Source: Ruminobacter sp964520475 (GTDB lineage Bacteria > Pseudomonadota > Gammaproteobacteria > Enterobacterales > Succinivibrionaceae). From it: a stretch of 22,797 bases of DNA. The stretch is taken from positions 1 to 22,797 of the forward strand of contig CAZFNS010000019.1 in the NCBI GenBank assembly GCA_964520475.1, read 5' to 3'. This document shows, piece by piece, positions 1-8,093 of this stretch. The translations under genes and the position numbers were made by a program. Under the pieces are notes generated by a model, which saw only the letters and a list, made by a program, of their open reading frames with translations, was not told the DNA's origin and searched no databases. Within the stretch, counting starts at the first letter, position 1; each line of letters begins with the position of its first letter.

Positions 1-276
1 CCGGCGGCGAACAAGCCCGCGGTAAGCACGGCGACGGCGAACAAACCCGTGGCGAGAACGCCCGCGGCGGCGAACAAGCCCGCGGTGAACAGGGCGGTCG
101 CGAACAGGCCCGTCGCGAAAGCCCCGGCCGCGGCGAATAAGCCCGCGGTGAACAAGCCGGTCGCGGCAAGACCCGTCGCGAAAGCCCCGGCCGCGAATAA
201 GCCCGCGGTAAGCAAACCCGCCGCCGCGGTCAACAAGAAAACGGTGAACAAGCCGGCCCCGGCCAAGAAAAACTGA
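1..276 (+). CDS. Histone H1-like Lys/Ala/Pro-rich repeat protein, C-terminal part
   Basis: The reading frame is open from the first base of the window and ends with TGA at 274-276, so only the C-terminal 91 residues are visible and the true start lies upstream. The sequence is made of degenerate short repeats around ANKPAVNKPVA and ARPVAKAPA, and ends PAPAKKN. It contains almost only Ala, Lys, Pro, Val, Asn and Arg, with no acidic residues. Such low-complexity basic tails are known from bacterial histone H1-like DNA-binding proteins (AlgP and HctB/Hc1-like tails), where they bind nucleic acid non-specifically. That assignment rests on composition only. An N-terminal domain that would decide the family is outside the window. 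A strong terminator follows, so it is not co-transcribed with the tra genes. Confidence 0.6.
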   Translation, partial: PAANKPAVSTATANKPVARTPAAANKPAVNRAVANRPVAKAPAAANKPAVNKPVAARPVAKAPAANKPAVSKPAAAVNKKTVNKPAPAKKN

Positions 277-339
277 CGGCTTCCGTTTTGTCCCCCGCGC
301 GCGCCGTTCCGCCGGTCCGGAACGGCGGCGCGCCCTTCG

Positions 340-369
340 CGCCCGTCCTCGCGACGGGCGTTTTTTTTT
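340..369 (+). terminator. Rho-independent terminator
   Basis: A perfect 8-bp stem, CGCCCGTC (340-347) and GACGGGCG (353-360), closes a 5-nt loop and runs straight into nine T residues (361-369). A second hairpin just upstream (GCCGTTCCG 303-311 with CGGAACGGC 318-326) lacks its own T tract. The pair ends the histone-like gene and insulates the tra block. Confidence 0.9.
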
Positions 370-425
370 GCCCGGAGGGCTTCAATTTAAGGATCTCCCG
401 CCGGCCGCGGCCCGCGGGGCGGGGC

Positions 426-431
426 TATAGT
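426..431 (+). promoter_or_regulatory. Possible -10 element for traI
   Basis: TATAGT differs by one base from the TATAAT consensus and lies about 44 nt upstream of the preferred traI start. No convincing -35 element sits 16-18 nt upstream. If it is real, transcription would start near 438, which excludes the GTG at 430 as the start codon. Confidence 0.25.
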
Positions 432-474
432 GGCCGCCCGGACGTCCCCGTTCCCGCCCGAAGAGGTTTTTCCC

Positions 475-3128
475 GTGCCGACCCGCTTTCCCGATCCGAG
501 CCGCCCCGCGGCGGCGCTGTCCGCACTCATCCGCTTCTGCCGGGAGATCCTCGGCGGCGATCCCGCGGGCGGGTATTTTTTCACGGAAAGGGCCCGCGGG
601 CGGTCCCGGAGCGCCTTTCCGGGGCCGGGCGCGGCGGAGCCGCCCGCGCCGGCGGGGGATCCCCGCGGGCGGGGGGAAAGCCCCGCCCCGGCCGGGCCGG
701 CCCCGGGCGGCGCCGGGCCCGTTTCCCCCGCGGCCCTCCTGGACGCGGACGGCCTGTTCGGCCGGATCCGCCCGCTCCTGCCCGTGACCGACGCGGAATT
801 CGCCTCTTTCGTCAGGCCGCTCGCCGAGGCCGCCGCGGCTTTTATGTACACCCTCCCCGCGTCCGAGTACTACCACCACAACGACCCGGGCGGGCTCCTG
901 CGCCACAGCCTGGAAACCGCCTTTTTCGCGTGCCGGAGCCTCGGCGGCGAGTGCCTCGACTCCGGTCTGCCCGGGAACGAGCGGACGGCCCGCGAGGGCA
1001 GGACGGCCGCGGCCGTGTTCGCCGCCGCGCTGCTCCACGACGTCGGCAAGCCCCTCGCGGACGTGAGGGTGTTCGCGGCGGCGGGGGAAGGCGGCGATCC
1101 CGGCCGGGAAGACGGGCGGATCTTCTGGGAGCCCCTGCGCGAGGGGCTTTACGAGTTCCTTAAGCGCCTCGGGGCCCGGCGCTATTACTACGAGTACGTC
1201 CCGTACCGGGGCCGGCGCCACGAGCAGCTCGCGATCGTCGCCGCGGGCCGGGTCATCCCCGGCGCCTTCGCGGCGTGGCTGATGGAGACCCCCGACGTGC
1301 TGGAGAACCTCCTCGGGGCGGTGTGCGGCGGGAAGCAGTCGCCCTTCACGCGGATCGTGAAGAGCGCCGACATGGCGAGCGTCCGGTACGACCTGCGGCA
1401 CGCCCGGCTCGGCGGCCTCCGCGCCGGGGTCTGCGCCTCCGTCCCGGCGGGACCCGCCGCGATCTTCCGGGAAAACGTCTCCCGCTCCGACCGGGTCATG
1501 ACCGTGGCCCTCGAACTCCTCCAGAAATACGTCGCGGAGGAGGCGCGCGGCCGGGAGGACGGCCCCGTCGCCTTCGTGGGCGATTCCTGCTATCTGACCC
1601 TCACGACGAACGACCTGCTCGCGATCCTCCGGCCGCTCCGGAACGCGGACGTGGGGACGGGGATCGCCGGCGTCGCGGATTTTTACGAAAAGCTCATCCT
1701 CGCGGGCGTCGGCGAATACGCGGATCCCGCGGCGGGGCGGATCGTCGCGAGGGCGCTCACGACCTTCGACGGGGAGCGCGTGACCGAGATCCGCGGGCTT
1801 AAGATCCGCCTGCCCCGATATGTCTGCGGCGGTTTCCGCCCCGCGCCGCTCGAGGATCTCACCGCCCGACTCGGCGCCGCCTACGACCGGATCCGGGCGG
1901 GCCTGCCGGAGGGCGCCGCGCCGAACATCACGGTGGCCGAGTGCCTCGGGGCGGCCGCCGCCGGCGCGGCGCCGGGAGAGGGGGAGCGGCCCGCCCCGGC
2001 GGGCGCGCCTTTGCCGGGGGAGATCCCCGNNNNNNNNNNNNNNNNNNNNNNNNNNNNNNNNNNNNNNNNNNNNNNNNNNNNNNNNNNNNNNNNNNNNNNN
2101 NNNNNNNNNNNNNNNNNNNNNNNNNNNNNGGAGAGGGGGAGCGGCCCGCCCCGGCGGGCGCGCCTTTGCCGGGGGAGATCCCCGCCCCGGCGGGCGCGCC
2201 TTTGCCGGGGGAGATCCCCGGGGCCGCGGCGGATCCGCTTCCCGCCGGGGACGGGAACGCCGCCGGCGCCCGGGCGGAGGGAACCGGCGGGGCCGCCCCG
2301 GGGGAGCCGGCCGGGGCGGAGGGGTTTCTCCGGTTCGCGGAACGTTCCGGGAACGGAACCCGGGAGAGCCGCGCGGCGCCGCGGGCGGAGCGCTCCGAGG
2401 ACGGCGGCGTCCTCGATCTCGGCGCCTTCCTCGCGGGCGGGGAACTCGCGCCGGCGGGGGACGGGAGCGCCGCCGCCGACTGCCTCGATTGGCTCGAGAA
2501 CCCCTTGCGGCTCAAACGCTCCCCGCCGCGCCCGCGGGACGCGAAAGGGCGGTTCGTTAAGGCCGCGCCCGCCCCGGGACAGACTCCCGGGGCCGCGCGG
2601 CCCGGCGGGAAAGCGCCCCCGCGCGGGGCGGAACTCCCCCCGGCCGGGGCGGCGGCGGACGGCGGGGACGGTTCCGCCGCCCTCTGGACGGAGCTCGCCG
2701 CCCGGACCGCCGGAACCCTCGCCGGGGCGTTCGGGAGCCTGCCGTGCCGCCGCCTGAAAAGCCTCGCCGCCGCGGTCGTGAAAAACGCCGCGGCCCCGGG
2801 CCGCAAGACCCGGCGGGGCGCCGCCGGAACCGCCGCCCGGGACGGGGACGCCGTCCCGGATCCGCGCGAGCGGGCGCTCCGGAAGATCGCCCCGGCGCTC
2901 CGGTTGGCCGCCCGCGAGCTCTCCGGGGAGGGAGCCCCGGCGGGGGCGGACGAGGAGCTGCTCTTCGATCTGGAGCGGATCGCCCGCATGGGGCCCGGGA
3001 AGATCGCGCTCGCCCTAAAGCGCCTGCCGTCCGGGCGCCTTACCGGCGCGGCGGCGCGGCTCGCCGCCGGGGCCCGGAACTGTAAGCCGCCGCGGGCGGC
3101 GGGCCCGGGACGGCAAATTAAGGCTTAG
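475..3128 (+). CDS. traI: MobH-family conjugative relaxase TraI (interrupted by assembly gap)
   Basis: Nicking-relaxase candidate of the MobH class (R27/SXT TraI type), which initiates DNA transfer at oriT. Numbered from the GTG at 475, the TraI_2 domain carries H134-H135 in YYHHNDPGGLLRH, H144, the HD pair H188-D189 in LLHDVGKP, and H249 in RRHEQ; the ADMASVRYD segment follows. A winged-helix-like C-terminal region (TLTTNDLLAILRP to LKIRLPRYVCG) comes next, then a Pro/Ala-rich linker with 12-residue repeats and a helical tail. GTG 475 is chosen because AGAGG lies 8 nt upstream; a GTG at 430 is in frame but has no clear ribosome site. The N run at 2030-2129 shifts the frame on paper. The flanks share 55 identical bases in the same codon phase, so the gene is probably intact. 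The exact length is unknown because repeat copy number is unresolved. It is first in the tra block. Confidence 0.85.
1996..2222 (+). repeat. 36-bp tandem repeat in traI linker, collapsed at a gap
   Basis: Units begin at 1996 (cut off by the gap), 2151 and 2187. Each 36-bp unit encodes 12 residues, PAGAPLPGEIPA, in the Pro/Ala-rich linker between the relaxase domain and the helical tail. The copy number is uncertain because the N run falls inside the array. Length variation here would stay in frame. Confidence 0.85.
2030..2129. other. Assembly gap (100 N) with 55-nt overlapping flanks
   Basis: Positions 1975-2029 and 2130-2184 are identical over 55 nt. An exact overlap of that size at contig ends is what a de Bruijn graph assembler with k=55 leaves, so the 100 N are a placeholder rather than measured sequence. 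Merging the copies removes 155 nt and puts both sides of traI in one frame. Confidence 0.9.
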
Positions 3129-3199
3129 GGACGAAGCGCCGCCCGCGTCCGCCGCGATAATGCCGTCCGGCCGGGCGGGTTCCGGCGGGAGGAGAAGAC

Positions 3200-3919
3200 A
3201 TGGCGGAGACGGCGGGCGGTTCTTACGGCGAGTTCATGCTGGCGTTCCTCGCGCTCGCGGGGATCCTCGGGACCTGCGTGGCGGGCGTCCCGGACGGGGA
3301 GCTGATCCGGGCGGCCTTCGCGGCCGCCCTCACCGCCGAGTCCCCCTGCGCCGCGGCGCCGGAAGGGCGGACGATCTGCTTTTTCCGGGACGGGACGGGC
3401 CTGTACGGGCCCGCGGCCGCGGAACCGGCCGAGCGTTGCGCCGGCGTCGACGCGGCGCTCCTCGCCCCGGCGGAAAGGCGCTTCGTCCGGGATCTGCGCG
3501 GGGCCGTCCCGGCCGGGGCGGATCCGGACGAACCTTTTTTGCTGGAGCGGCGCCTCGCCGCGGCGGAGAAGTTCCGCCTCTACGGGCTTTTCCTCGCGCG
3601 GCGCGCCGCGGCGTCGGTCTTCGTCCTGCGCGCGGGGGCCGCCGCCGCGCTCTGCTTCCTCTTCCAGGCGCTCGCGCGGCGGCGGCGGAACGCCCGCGCG
3701 GGGATCTCGCCCGGCCCGGCGGCGAACCGCTTCGCCCGCCTCGCGCTCCTCGCGGCGACGGGACTCGCGGCCGGGGTTTTTCTTTATATCTGTCCGGACG
3801 CTCCCGCCCACGAGCTCGCGCTCGCGGGGACCGCGCTCCTCTGGGGGCTCGCTTTCCGGAATTTCGTGGTGAAGCTGCCGGACGCGGGCCGCCGGCTCGC
3901 GGACGATTTCGGGGGCTGA
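3200..3919 (+). CDS. Unknown membrane protein between traI and traL
   Basis: A 239-residue protein I do not recognise. The start ATG is well supported by GGAGGAG about 7 nt upstream. Hydrophobic segments lie near residues 11-29, 138-155, 181-198 and 206-222, with a soluble stretch of about 100 residues between the first and second that holds three cysteines. This predicts an inner-membrane protein with one domain of roughly 100 residues in the periplasm or cytoplasm. It follows traI by 71 nt and precedes traL by 39 nt on the same strand, so co-transcription with the transfer genes is likely. SXT/IncA/C-type regions also carry small poorly conserved genes between traI/traD and traL, but I see no sequence match that proves equivalence. 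Confidence 0.7.
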   Translation: MAETAGGSYGEFMLAFLALAGILGTCVAGVPDGELIRAAFAAALTAESPCAAAPEGRTICFFRDGTGLYGPAAAEPAERCAGVDAALLAPAERRFVRDLRGAVPAGADPDEPFLLERRLAAAEKFRLYGLFLARRAAASVFVLRAGAAAALCFLFQALARRRRNARAGISPGPAANRFARLALLAATGLAAGVFLYICPDAPAHELALAGTALLWGLAFRNFVVKLPDAGRRLADDFGG

Positions 3920-3958
3920 GGGCGCCCGCGTCCGGACCTTATCGGGAGAATTTAGCGC

Positions 3959-4237
3959 ATGAAACAAATCGCCATACCGCGGTGCGTGGACGAGCCGCCG
4001 ACCGTTCTGCTCTGGTCGCCGGACGAGATCGCGCCCCTCGCGGTCGGCCTGGTGCTCGGCATGCTGGCCGGGCAGGCCTTTCTCTGCACGGCGGCGGGGA
4101 TCCTCGCCTCGCGGGCCTACAAGAAGTACGTGAACCGGCGCCAGGACGGGTTCCTCTGCCACTGGCTCTACTGGCACGGGTTCTTTTTCCGGGAGACGCG
4201 GACCGCGCCGAACCCCTTCGTGCGGGTCTGGTACTGA
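3959..4237 (+). CDS. traL: Conjugative T4SS protein TraL
   Basis: A 92-residue inner-membrane protein of the TraL family, a small VirB3-like part of F-type and SXT-type mating-pair formation systems. Family features are clear: an N-terminal PRCVDEPPTVL segment (family pattern PRYLDEPP), a hydrophobic region at about residues 24-49, then YKKYVNRRQDGFLCHWLYW and the C-terminal NPFVRVWY, close to the family ending NPF.R. Length is typical (about 90-100 residues). A GGGAGA ribosome site precedes the ATG. It is followed 24 nt later by traE, the usual L-E-K-B order. Confidence 0.9.
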   Translation: MKQIAIPRCVDEPPTVLLWSPDEIAPLAVGLVLGMLAGQAFLCTAAGILASRAYKKYVNRRQDGFLCHWLYWHGFFFRETRTAPNPFVRVWY

Positions 4238-4261
4238 GCGGGACGAACCGGGGAGGCAAAC

Positions 4262-4888
4262 GTGGATTTCAAAAACTTTCTGGAATCGTACCGGGGCATG
4301 CGCCGGGGGCTCAAGTTCATGGAGGTCACGGTCCTCGGGCTCGCGGCCGCCGACGTCATCCTCGCGGCGGCGCTCGCCTTAAGGCGCGACGCCGTGGTGC
4401 TGGTCCCGCCGCATCTCGCCGGGGAGGCGCGGATCGTCTCGGGGCGGGTCACCTCCGGCTACGCGCGGGCCTGGGGGCTCTTCCTCGCGGAGCTCATAGG
4501 CAACATCAGCCCGGACAACCTCGAGTTCGTGAGCAAGTCGCTCGGGCCCATCATCTCGCCCGCCGTGTACCGGCGGATCACCGATCTGATGAACGTCCAG
4601 GCCCAGGAGATCATGGCCGATCACATCAGCATCGGCTTCGAGCCCCGCGTGGTGACCTTCGAGGAGAGCGGGAGCATGGTGTACGTGACGGGACAGACCC
4701 GGATCTCGGGCCCCTCGGGCCCGGCGCGGAGTTTCCTGCGCACCTACGAGTTCTCGATCGCCATGGACGGCTTCCGGCCGATGCTCGAGTGGATCGACAT
4801 GTACGAGGGAAACCCGCGGAACGGCCGGGACGGGGACGGTTCCCGGGCCCGCGGCAAAAAGGAGCCCCGCGCGGACGGGGCGTTTTGA
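4262..4888 (+). CDS. traE: Conjugative T4SS protein TraE
   Basis: A 208-residue protein of the TraE family, a VirB8-like inner-membrane component of the pilus assembly channel. The start is GTG, with GGGGAGG a few bases upstream. The N-terminus has one membrane segment (about residues 22-39), then a periplasmic domain with FVSKSLGPIISPAVY, the MADHISIGFEPR segment and RTYEFSIAMDGFRPML near the end, all matching the family pattern. The last 25 or so residues are charged, low in complexity and probably disordered. Position between traL and traK agrees with the assignment. Confidence 0.9.
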   Translation: MDFKNFLESYRGMRRGLKFMEVTVLGLAAADVILAAALALRRDAVVLVPPHLAGEARIVSGRVTSGYARAWGLFLAELIGNISPDNLEFVSKSLGPIISPAVYRRITDLMNVQAQEIMADHISIGFEPRVVTFEESGSMVYVTGQTRISGPSGPARSFLRTYEFSIAMDGFRPMLEWIDMYEGNPRNGRDGDGSRARGKKEPRADGAF

Positions 4889-4939
4889 ACCGGGAGCCGC
4901 CCGGCGGAACCGGCGCGGCTCCCTTTCGGGAGAACACAC

Positions 4940-5734
4940 ATGAATTGGAAAACGGGAGCGGCGGCGCTTTTGCTCGCGGCCGCGCGGGCGTCCGCGGAGG
5001 GGCTTTCCCCCGCGGGGGACGGGGCTTTCGAGTACACGGTGGCGGCGGACGAGCTCAACTGCGTCAGCCTGCCCTTCGAAAGCGTGGAGGTCAACACCGC
5101 GAGCGGGGCCGAGGTGACGGTGAACGGCGGCAATATCTTCGTGATGCCGTATTCGCGCGAGGTCGTAACCGTGTTCGCGACCCCCGCGGAGGACAAGCGC
5201 AAGAGCGTCATGCTGCGGCTCATCCCGAGGAAGACCTCGGCGCGGCATATCCGCGTCCCGCCGGAAATGTTCGCGCGGGACGAAGGCGCCGGCGGCCCGG
5301 AAGCGGCTCCCGCCGCCGAGGCCCCCGCGGCGCCGCGCCCGCGGGCCGCCGGGAGCTTCCCGGCGCGGGCGGCGGGGGACTCCGACCCGGCGGGGCGGCT
5401 CGCGCGGGAGTTCGCCGCCGTGTGGGTGAGCTTCGGGGAGAACGGCCCCTCGGCGCTCCCCGGTTTCGAAAGGACGGTGGATCCGGACGATCTCAGGGGC
5501 GCCGGGCCGTTCTGCCGCGCCGACGCGGAGACGATCGAGGACGCGTTCCTCATGAACGGCAAACTGTTCGCGCTCGTCCTCCTCACAAGCGCCGCGCCCG
5601 CGGACCGGGTCGTCTGCGCGGGGACCGCGTACGGGTACAGCGCGCTCAACTCGGCGAAGATCCGCCCGGGGGCCGCGAAGCCGGTGCTCGTCGCCCTGCC
5701 CGCGGCCTTCGCCGCGGGCGCCGGGCGCCGCTAG
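4940..5734 (+). CDS. traK: Conjugative T4SS protein TraK (secretin-like, VirB9 role)
   Basis: A 264-residue exported protein of the TraK family, which forms the outer-membrane ring with TraB and TraV in F-type systems. Residues 1-19 form a signal peptide ending ARASAEG. The N-terminal domain has the repeated beta-strand pattern typical of TraK (LNCVSLPFESVEVNT, GGNIFVMPYSREVVTVFA, MLRLIPRKTSARHI). A Pro/Ala-rich linker at about 113-150 is followed by a C-terminal domain. A GGGAGAA ribosome site precedes the ATG. It sits 12 nt before traB. A traV gene, normally the third partner of this outer-membrane complex, is not found in the window. Confidence 0.85.
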   Translation: MNWKTGAAALLLAAARASAEGLSPAGDGAFEYTVAADELNCVSLPFESVEVNTASGAEVTVNGGNIFVMPYSREVVTVFATPAEDKRKSVMLRLIPRKTSARHIRVPPEMFARDEGAGGPEAAPAAEAPAAPRPRAAGSFPARAAGDSDPAGRLAREFAAVWVSFGENGPSALPGFERTVDPDDLRGAGPFCRADAETIEDAFLMNGKLFALVLLTSAAPADRVVCAGTAYGYSALNSAKIRPGAAKPVLVALPAAFAAGAGRR

Positions 5735-5746
5735 GGGGATCGCGCC

Positions 5747-7075
5747 ATGCTCGAGAACATTTCGCCGCGGCTCAAGAGGTACGGAGTCTGGGCGGCCGTG
5801 ATCGGCGGGGTGCTCGCCGCCGTTACGGCCGCGGGCCCGTCCGAGAAACCCGCCCGGGACGGCAAAAAGGGCGAGGTGAGGCACGTGCTCACCGACTTCG
5901 ACACCAGGAAGGTCGGCGTGGACAGCCTCGCCGCCAACATCCGCCTGCTCCGGACCGAAAACGGCAACATGAACCGGGAGATCGCCGCGCTCCGGCACCG
6001 CCTGGAGCTCCTCCAGAAAAACGCGGGGCTCCTGAGGCCCCGGGACGGGGGAACGGGGGATCCGGCGGGGAGCGAAGAGGTGCGGGAACTGCGCGAGGAG
6101 CTCCGGGTCATGCGGAGCCTCCTCCCGAAAGATCTTTCCGGGAGGAACAAGACCCCGCCGGGCGTCCGGGCGGGGAACCCGCCCGTTCCGGCGGCCGCGC
6201 CGCTTCCGCCCCCGCCCGCGGCGGCGGGGCTTCCCGTCTTCCCCGCGGCCCCGCCGGCGCCCGTTCCGGCCGCGCCCTCGCCCCGCGCGGCGAAAGCCCC
6301 GCCGGTCCGGCCGGCGCCCGCGCCGCGGAAGCGCATCCGCACGGTGAGCGACGCGAAGTTCGCCGAGGTCGCCGCGCGGGAGCCGCGCCCGGGCGCCGCC
6401 CGGGACGGGGCGCGCCGGGGGAACGGCGGGCGCGGCTACTACCTCGCGCCGGGCACGATCATAAGCGGGATGCTGCTCACCGGCCTCGACGCGCCGACCA
6501 AAGAGGACGCGAAGGGCGATCCGTTCCCCGCGCTCATCAGCGTCGACCGGGAGGCGATCCTCCCGAACGAGGCGACCTTCGATCTGCGGGAATGCTTCGT
6601 GATCGCGGCGGGCTACGGGGACATGAGTTCGGAAAGGGTCTACCTGCGCGCCGAGACCCTGAGCTGCGTGGCGGGGTCGGGCCGGGTGATCGAGGCGCCG
6701 CTCGCGGGCTACGCGGCCGGCGAGGACGGCAAGGCCGGGCTCAGGGGCCGGCTGGTGTCCAAGCAGGGCAAGCTCATCGCGCGCTCCCTCGCGGCCGGGT
6801 TCCTCGAGGGCCTGTCCGGGGCCTTCGACGTGTCGCCGGTTCCCGTGATCAGCACGACCTCGGACTCGGACTCGCTCGAGTACAAGAACGTCTACAGCGG
6901 CCGGGCCCTGCGCGGGGCGGCGGCGAGCGGCTCCTCGAAGGCCCTCGAGCGGGTGGCGTCGTTCTACCTCAAGCTCGCCCAGGAGATGTTCCCGGTGCTC
7001 GAGGTGGACGCGGCCCGGCGCGCCGACATCATCCTGACGCGGGGCCTCTCGCTCGACCTCGGGCTCGGGGACTGA
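5747..7075 (+). CDS. traB: Conjugative T4SS protein TraB (VirB10-like)
   Basis: A 442-residue protein of the TraB/TrbI/VirB10 family, which spans the envelope and links the inner-membrane channel to the TraK/TraV ring. It has one N-terminal membrane segment (about residues 12-29), a coiled coil (about 62-92, LLRTENGNMNREIAALRHRL), a long Pro/Ala-rich periplasmic linker (about 140-205) and the C-terminal beta-barrel domain starting at PGTIISGMLLTGLDAPTK. Within that domain ALISVDREAILPNE, ECFVIAAGYGDMSSERVYLR and the RGRLVSKQG strand follow the family closely. The length is near the family norm. Spacing to traK (12 nt) and traF (13 nt) indicates one transcript. Confidence 0.92.
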   Translation: MLENISPRLKRYGVWAAVIGGVLAAVTAAGPSEKPARDGKKGEVRHVLTDFDTRKVGVDSLAANIRLLRTENGNMNREIAALRHRLELLQKNAGLLRPRDGGTGDPAGSEEVRELREELRVMRSLLPKDLSGRNKTPPGVRAGNPPVPAAAPLPPPPAAAGLPVFPAAPPAPVPAAPSPRAAKAPPVRPAPAPRKRIRTVSDAKFAEVAAREPRPGAARDGARRGNGGRGYYLAPGTIISGMLLTGLDAPTKEDAKGDPFPALISVDREAILPNEATFDLRECFVIAAGYGDMSSERVYLRAETLSCVAGSGRVIEAPLAGYAAGEDGKAGLRGRLVSKQGKLIARSLAAGFLEGLSGAFDVSPVPVISTTSDSDSLEYKNVYSGRALRGAAASGSSKALERVASFYLKLAQEMFPVLEVDAARRADIILTRGLSLDLGLGD

Positions 7076-7088
7076 CGGGGGCGCGGCG

Positions 7089-8093
7089 ATGAGAAAGGCG
7101 CGGACTTCCCGCGGGATCCGCCGGGGCGCGGCGCTCGTCCCGGCCCTCGCCCTCGCGGCGGCGCTCGTTTCCGGGCCCGCGGGCGCGCTCACCGGGACCT
7201 TCCTGCGCGAAAGCGGGCGGGGCTGGTTCTGGTACGAGGATCCGGCGGACGTTTACGAAGAACAACCCGGGGAGGAAGCGGGACCGCTCCCGGCTCCGCC
7301 TTCCGCGGCGGCCCCCGCGCGGGAAGAGGTCCCGCCGCCCGGGCGCGCCGCGGCGCTCCCGCCCCTCGGCGAGGACAATATCGACGCGGTCATCGCCGGG
7401 CTCCCGCGCGCGCCGGGCGGGACCCTCCGGGCGGCGGATCTGCGGGCCGTCCTGCCCGCGGCCCTCGGGATCGCCGTGGACAACCCGACCGGTGACAATA
7501 TCGGCAGGTATTTCCGGCTCCAGCGCCAGGTGATGGACAAGAGCGGCCGCTTCGCGGAAAACGCCCGGAACCTCGTCGCCTTCACCCCGGAGCTCGACGA
7601 GTTCGGGCGCTCCGTCCGCTCGGGGGAGCTCCGCGCCGAGGAGAGCCGGGCGGCCCGGGAGGATCTCGTCCGGGAGCTTGGGGAGGCGGCCGCCGGGTAC
7701 GGGCTCCTCTATATCTACAAGGGGGAGTGCCGCTTCTGCCGTATGGGGGTGCGGGCGATCAACGCCCTGGCGGACGAGGGCTTCGACGTGATCGGGATAA
7801 GCCTCGACGGCGTGATCCTGCCCGATCTCCGGGCGGCGCCGGGCCCCGGCGGGGCGGAGGCGGCCGCGTATTACGGGATCGCGTCCGTGCCCGCCGTGGT
7901 CGCGGTCGGCCGGGAGCCGGGCGCGGGCTGGACCGTCGTCGGCGAGGGGCTGATCCCGGAAAGCGAGCTCCGGCGCCGGCTCGCGCGCCTCCCGGACCTC
8001 GCGGGGCGGCCCCGCCGCCCGGCCTCAGAACAGATCCCGGGAGTCCAGGATCACGGTGAACGGGCCCTCGTTGACGAGCTCCACCGACATTAA
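7089..8093 (+). CDS. traF: Conjugal transfer pilus assembly protein TraF (thioredoxin-like)
   Basis: A 334-residue exported protein of the TraF family, needed for pilus assembly in F-type systems. The signal peptide ends near residue 34 and is followed by the hallmark GWFWYEDPADVYEE. A proline-rich stretch and a helical domain lead to a thioredoxin-like domain, LLYIYKGECRFCRMG, with C214 and C217 forming CRFC. FDVIGISLDG and the cis-proline SVPAVVAV follow. Unlike F TraF, the CXXC pair is kept, so disulfide exchange activity is plausible. The expected end is around LRRRLARLPDL; the frame then runs about 23 further codons through the 3' end of dtd on the other strand before a TAA. That tail looks like read-through into neighbouring sequence, suggesting the original stop was lost at a junction near 8020. 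Confidence 0.88.
   Translation: MRKARTSRGIRRGAALVPALALAAALVSGPAGALTGTFLRESGRGWFWYEDPADVYEEQPGEEAGPLPAPPSAAAPAREEVPPPGRAAALPPLGEDNIDAVIAGLPRAPGGTLRAADLRAVLPAALGIAVDNPTGDNIGRYFRLQRQVMDKSGRFAENARNLVAFTPELDEFGRSVRSGELRAEESRAAREDLVRELGEAAAGYGLLYIYKGECRFCRMGVRAINALADEGFDVIGISLDGVILPDLRAAPGPGGAEAAAYYGIASVPAVVAVGREPGAGWTVVGEGLIPESELRRRLARLPDLAGRPRRPASEQIPGVQDHGERALVDELHRH

Noticed and set aside
1..276. CRISPR array, because of regularly repeated sequence at the left end
   Set aside because: The repeats are degenerate, contiguous and in one reading frame without unique spacers; they are protein-coding.
430..2757. traI as two genes or a pseudogene with a frameshift
   Set aside because: The frame change coincides with a 100-N placeholder whose flanks overlap by 55 identical bases; merging restores one frame.
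3160..7092. Long plus-strand open frame of more than 1300 codons across the tra genes
   Set aside because: It is an out-of-frame shadow of the traL-traE-traK-traB genes with Arg/Gly/Pro-rich sequence and no domain.
4379..7192. Long minus-strand open frame opposite traE-traB
   Set aside because: Antisense shadow of well-supported genes; no ribosome site or family match.
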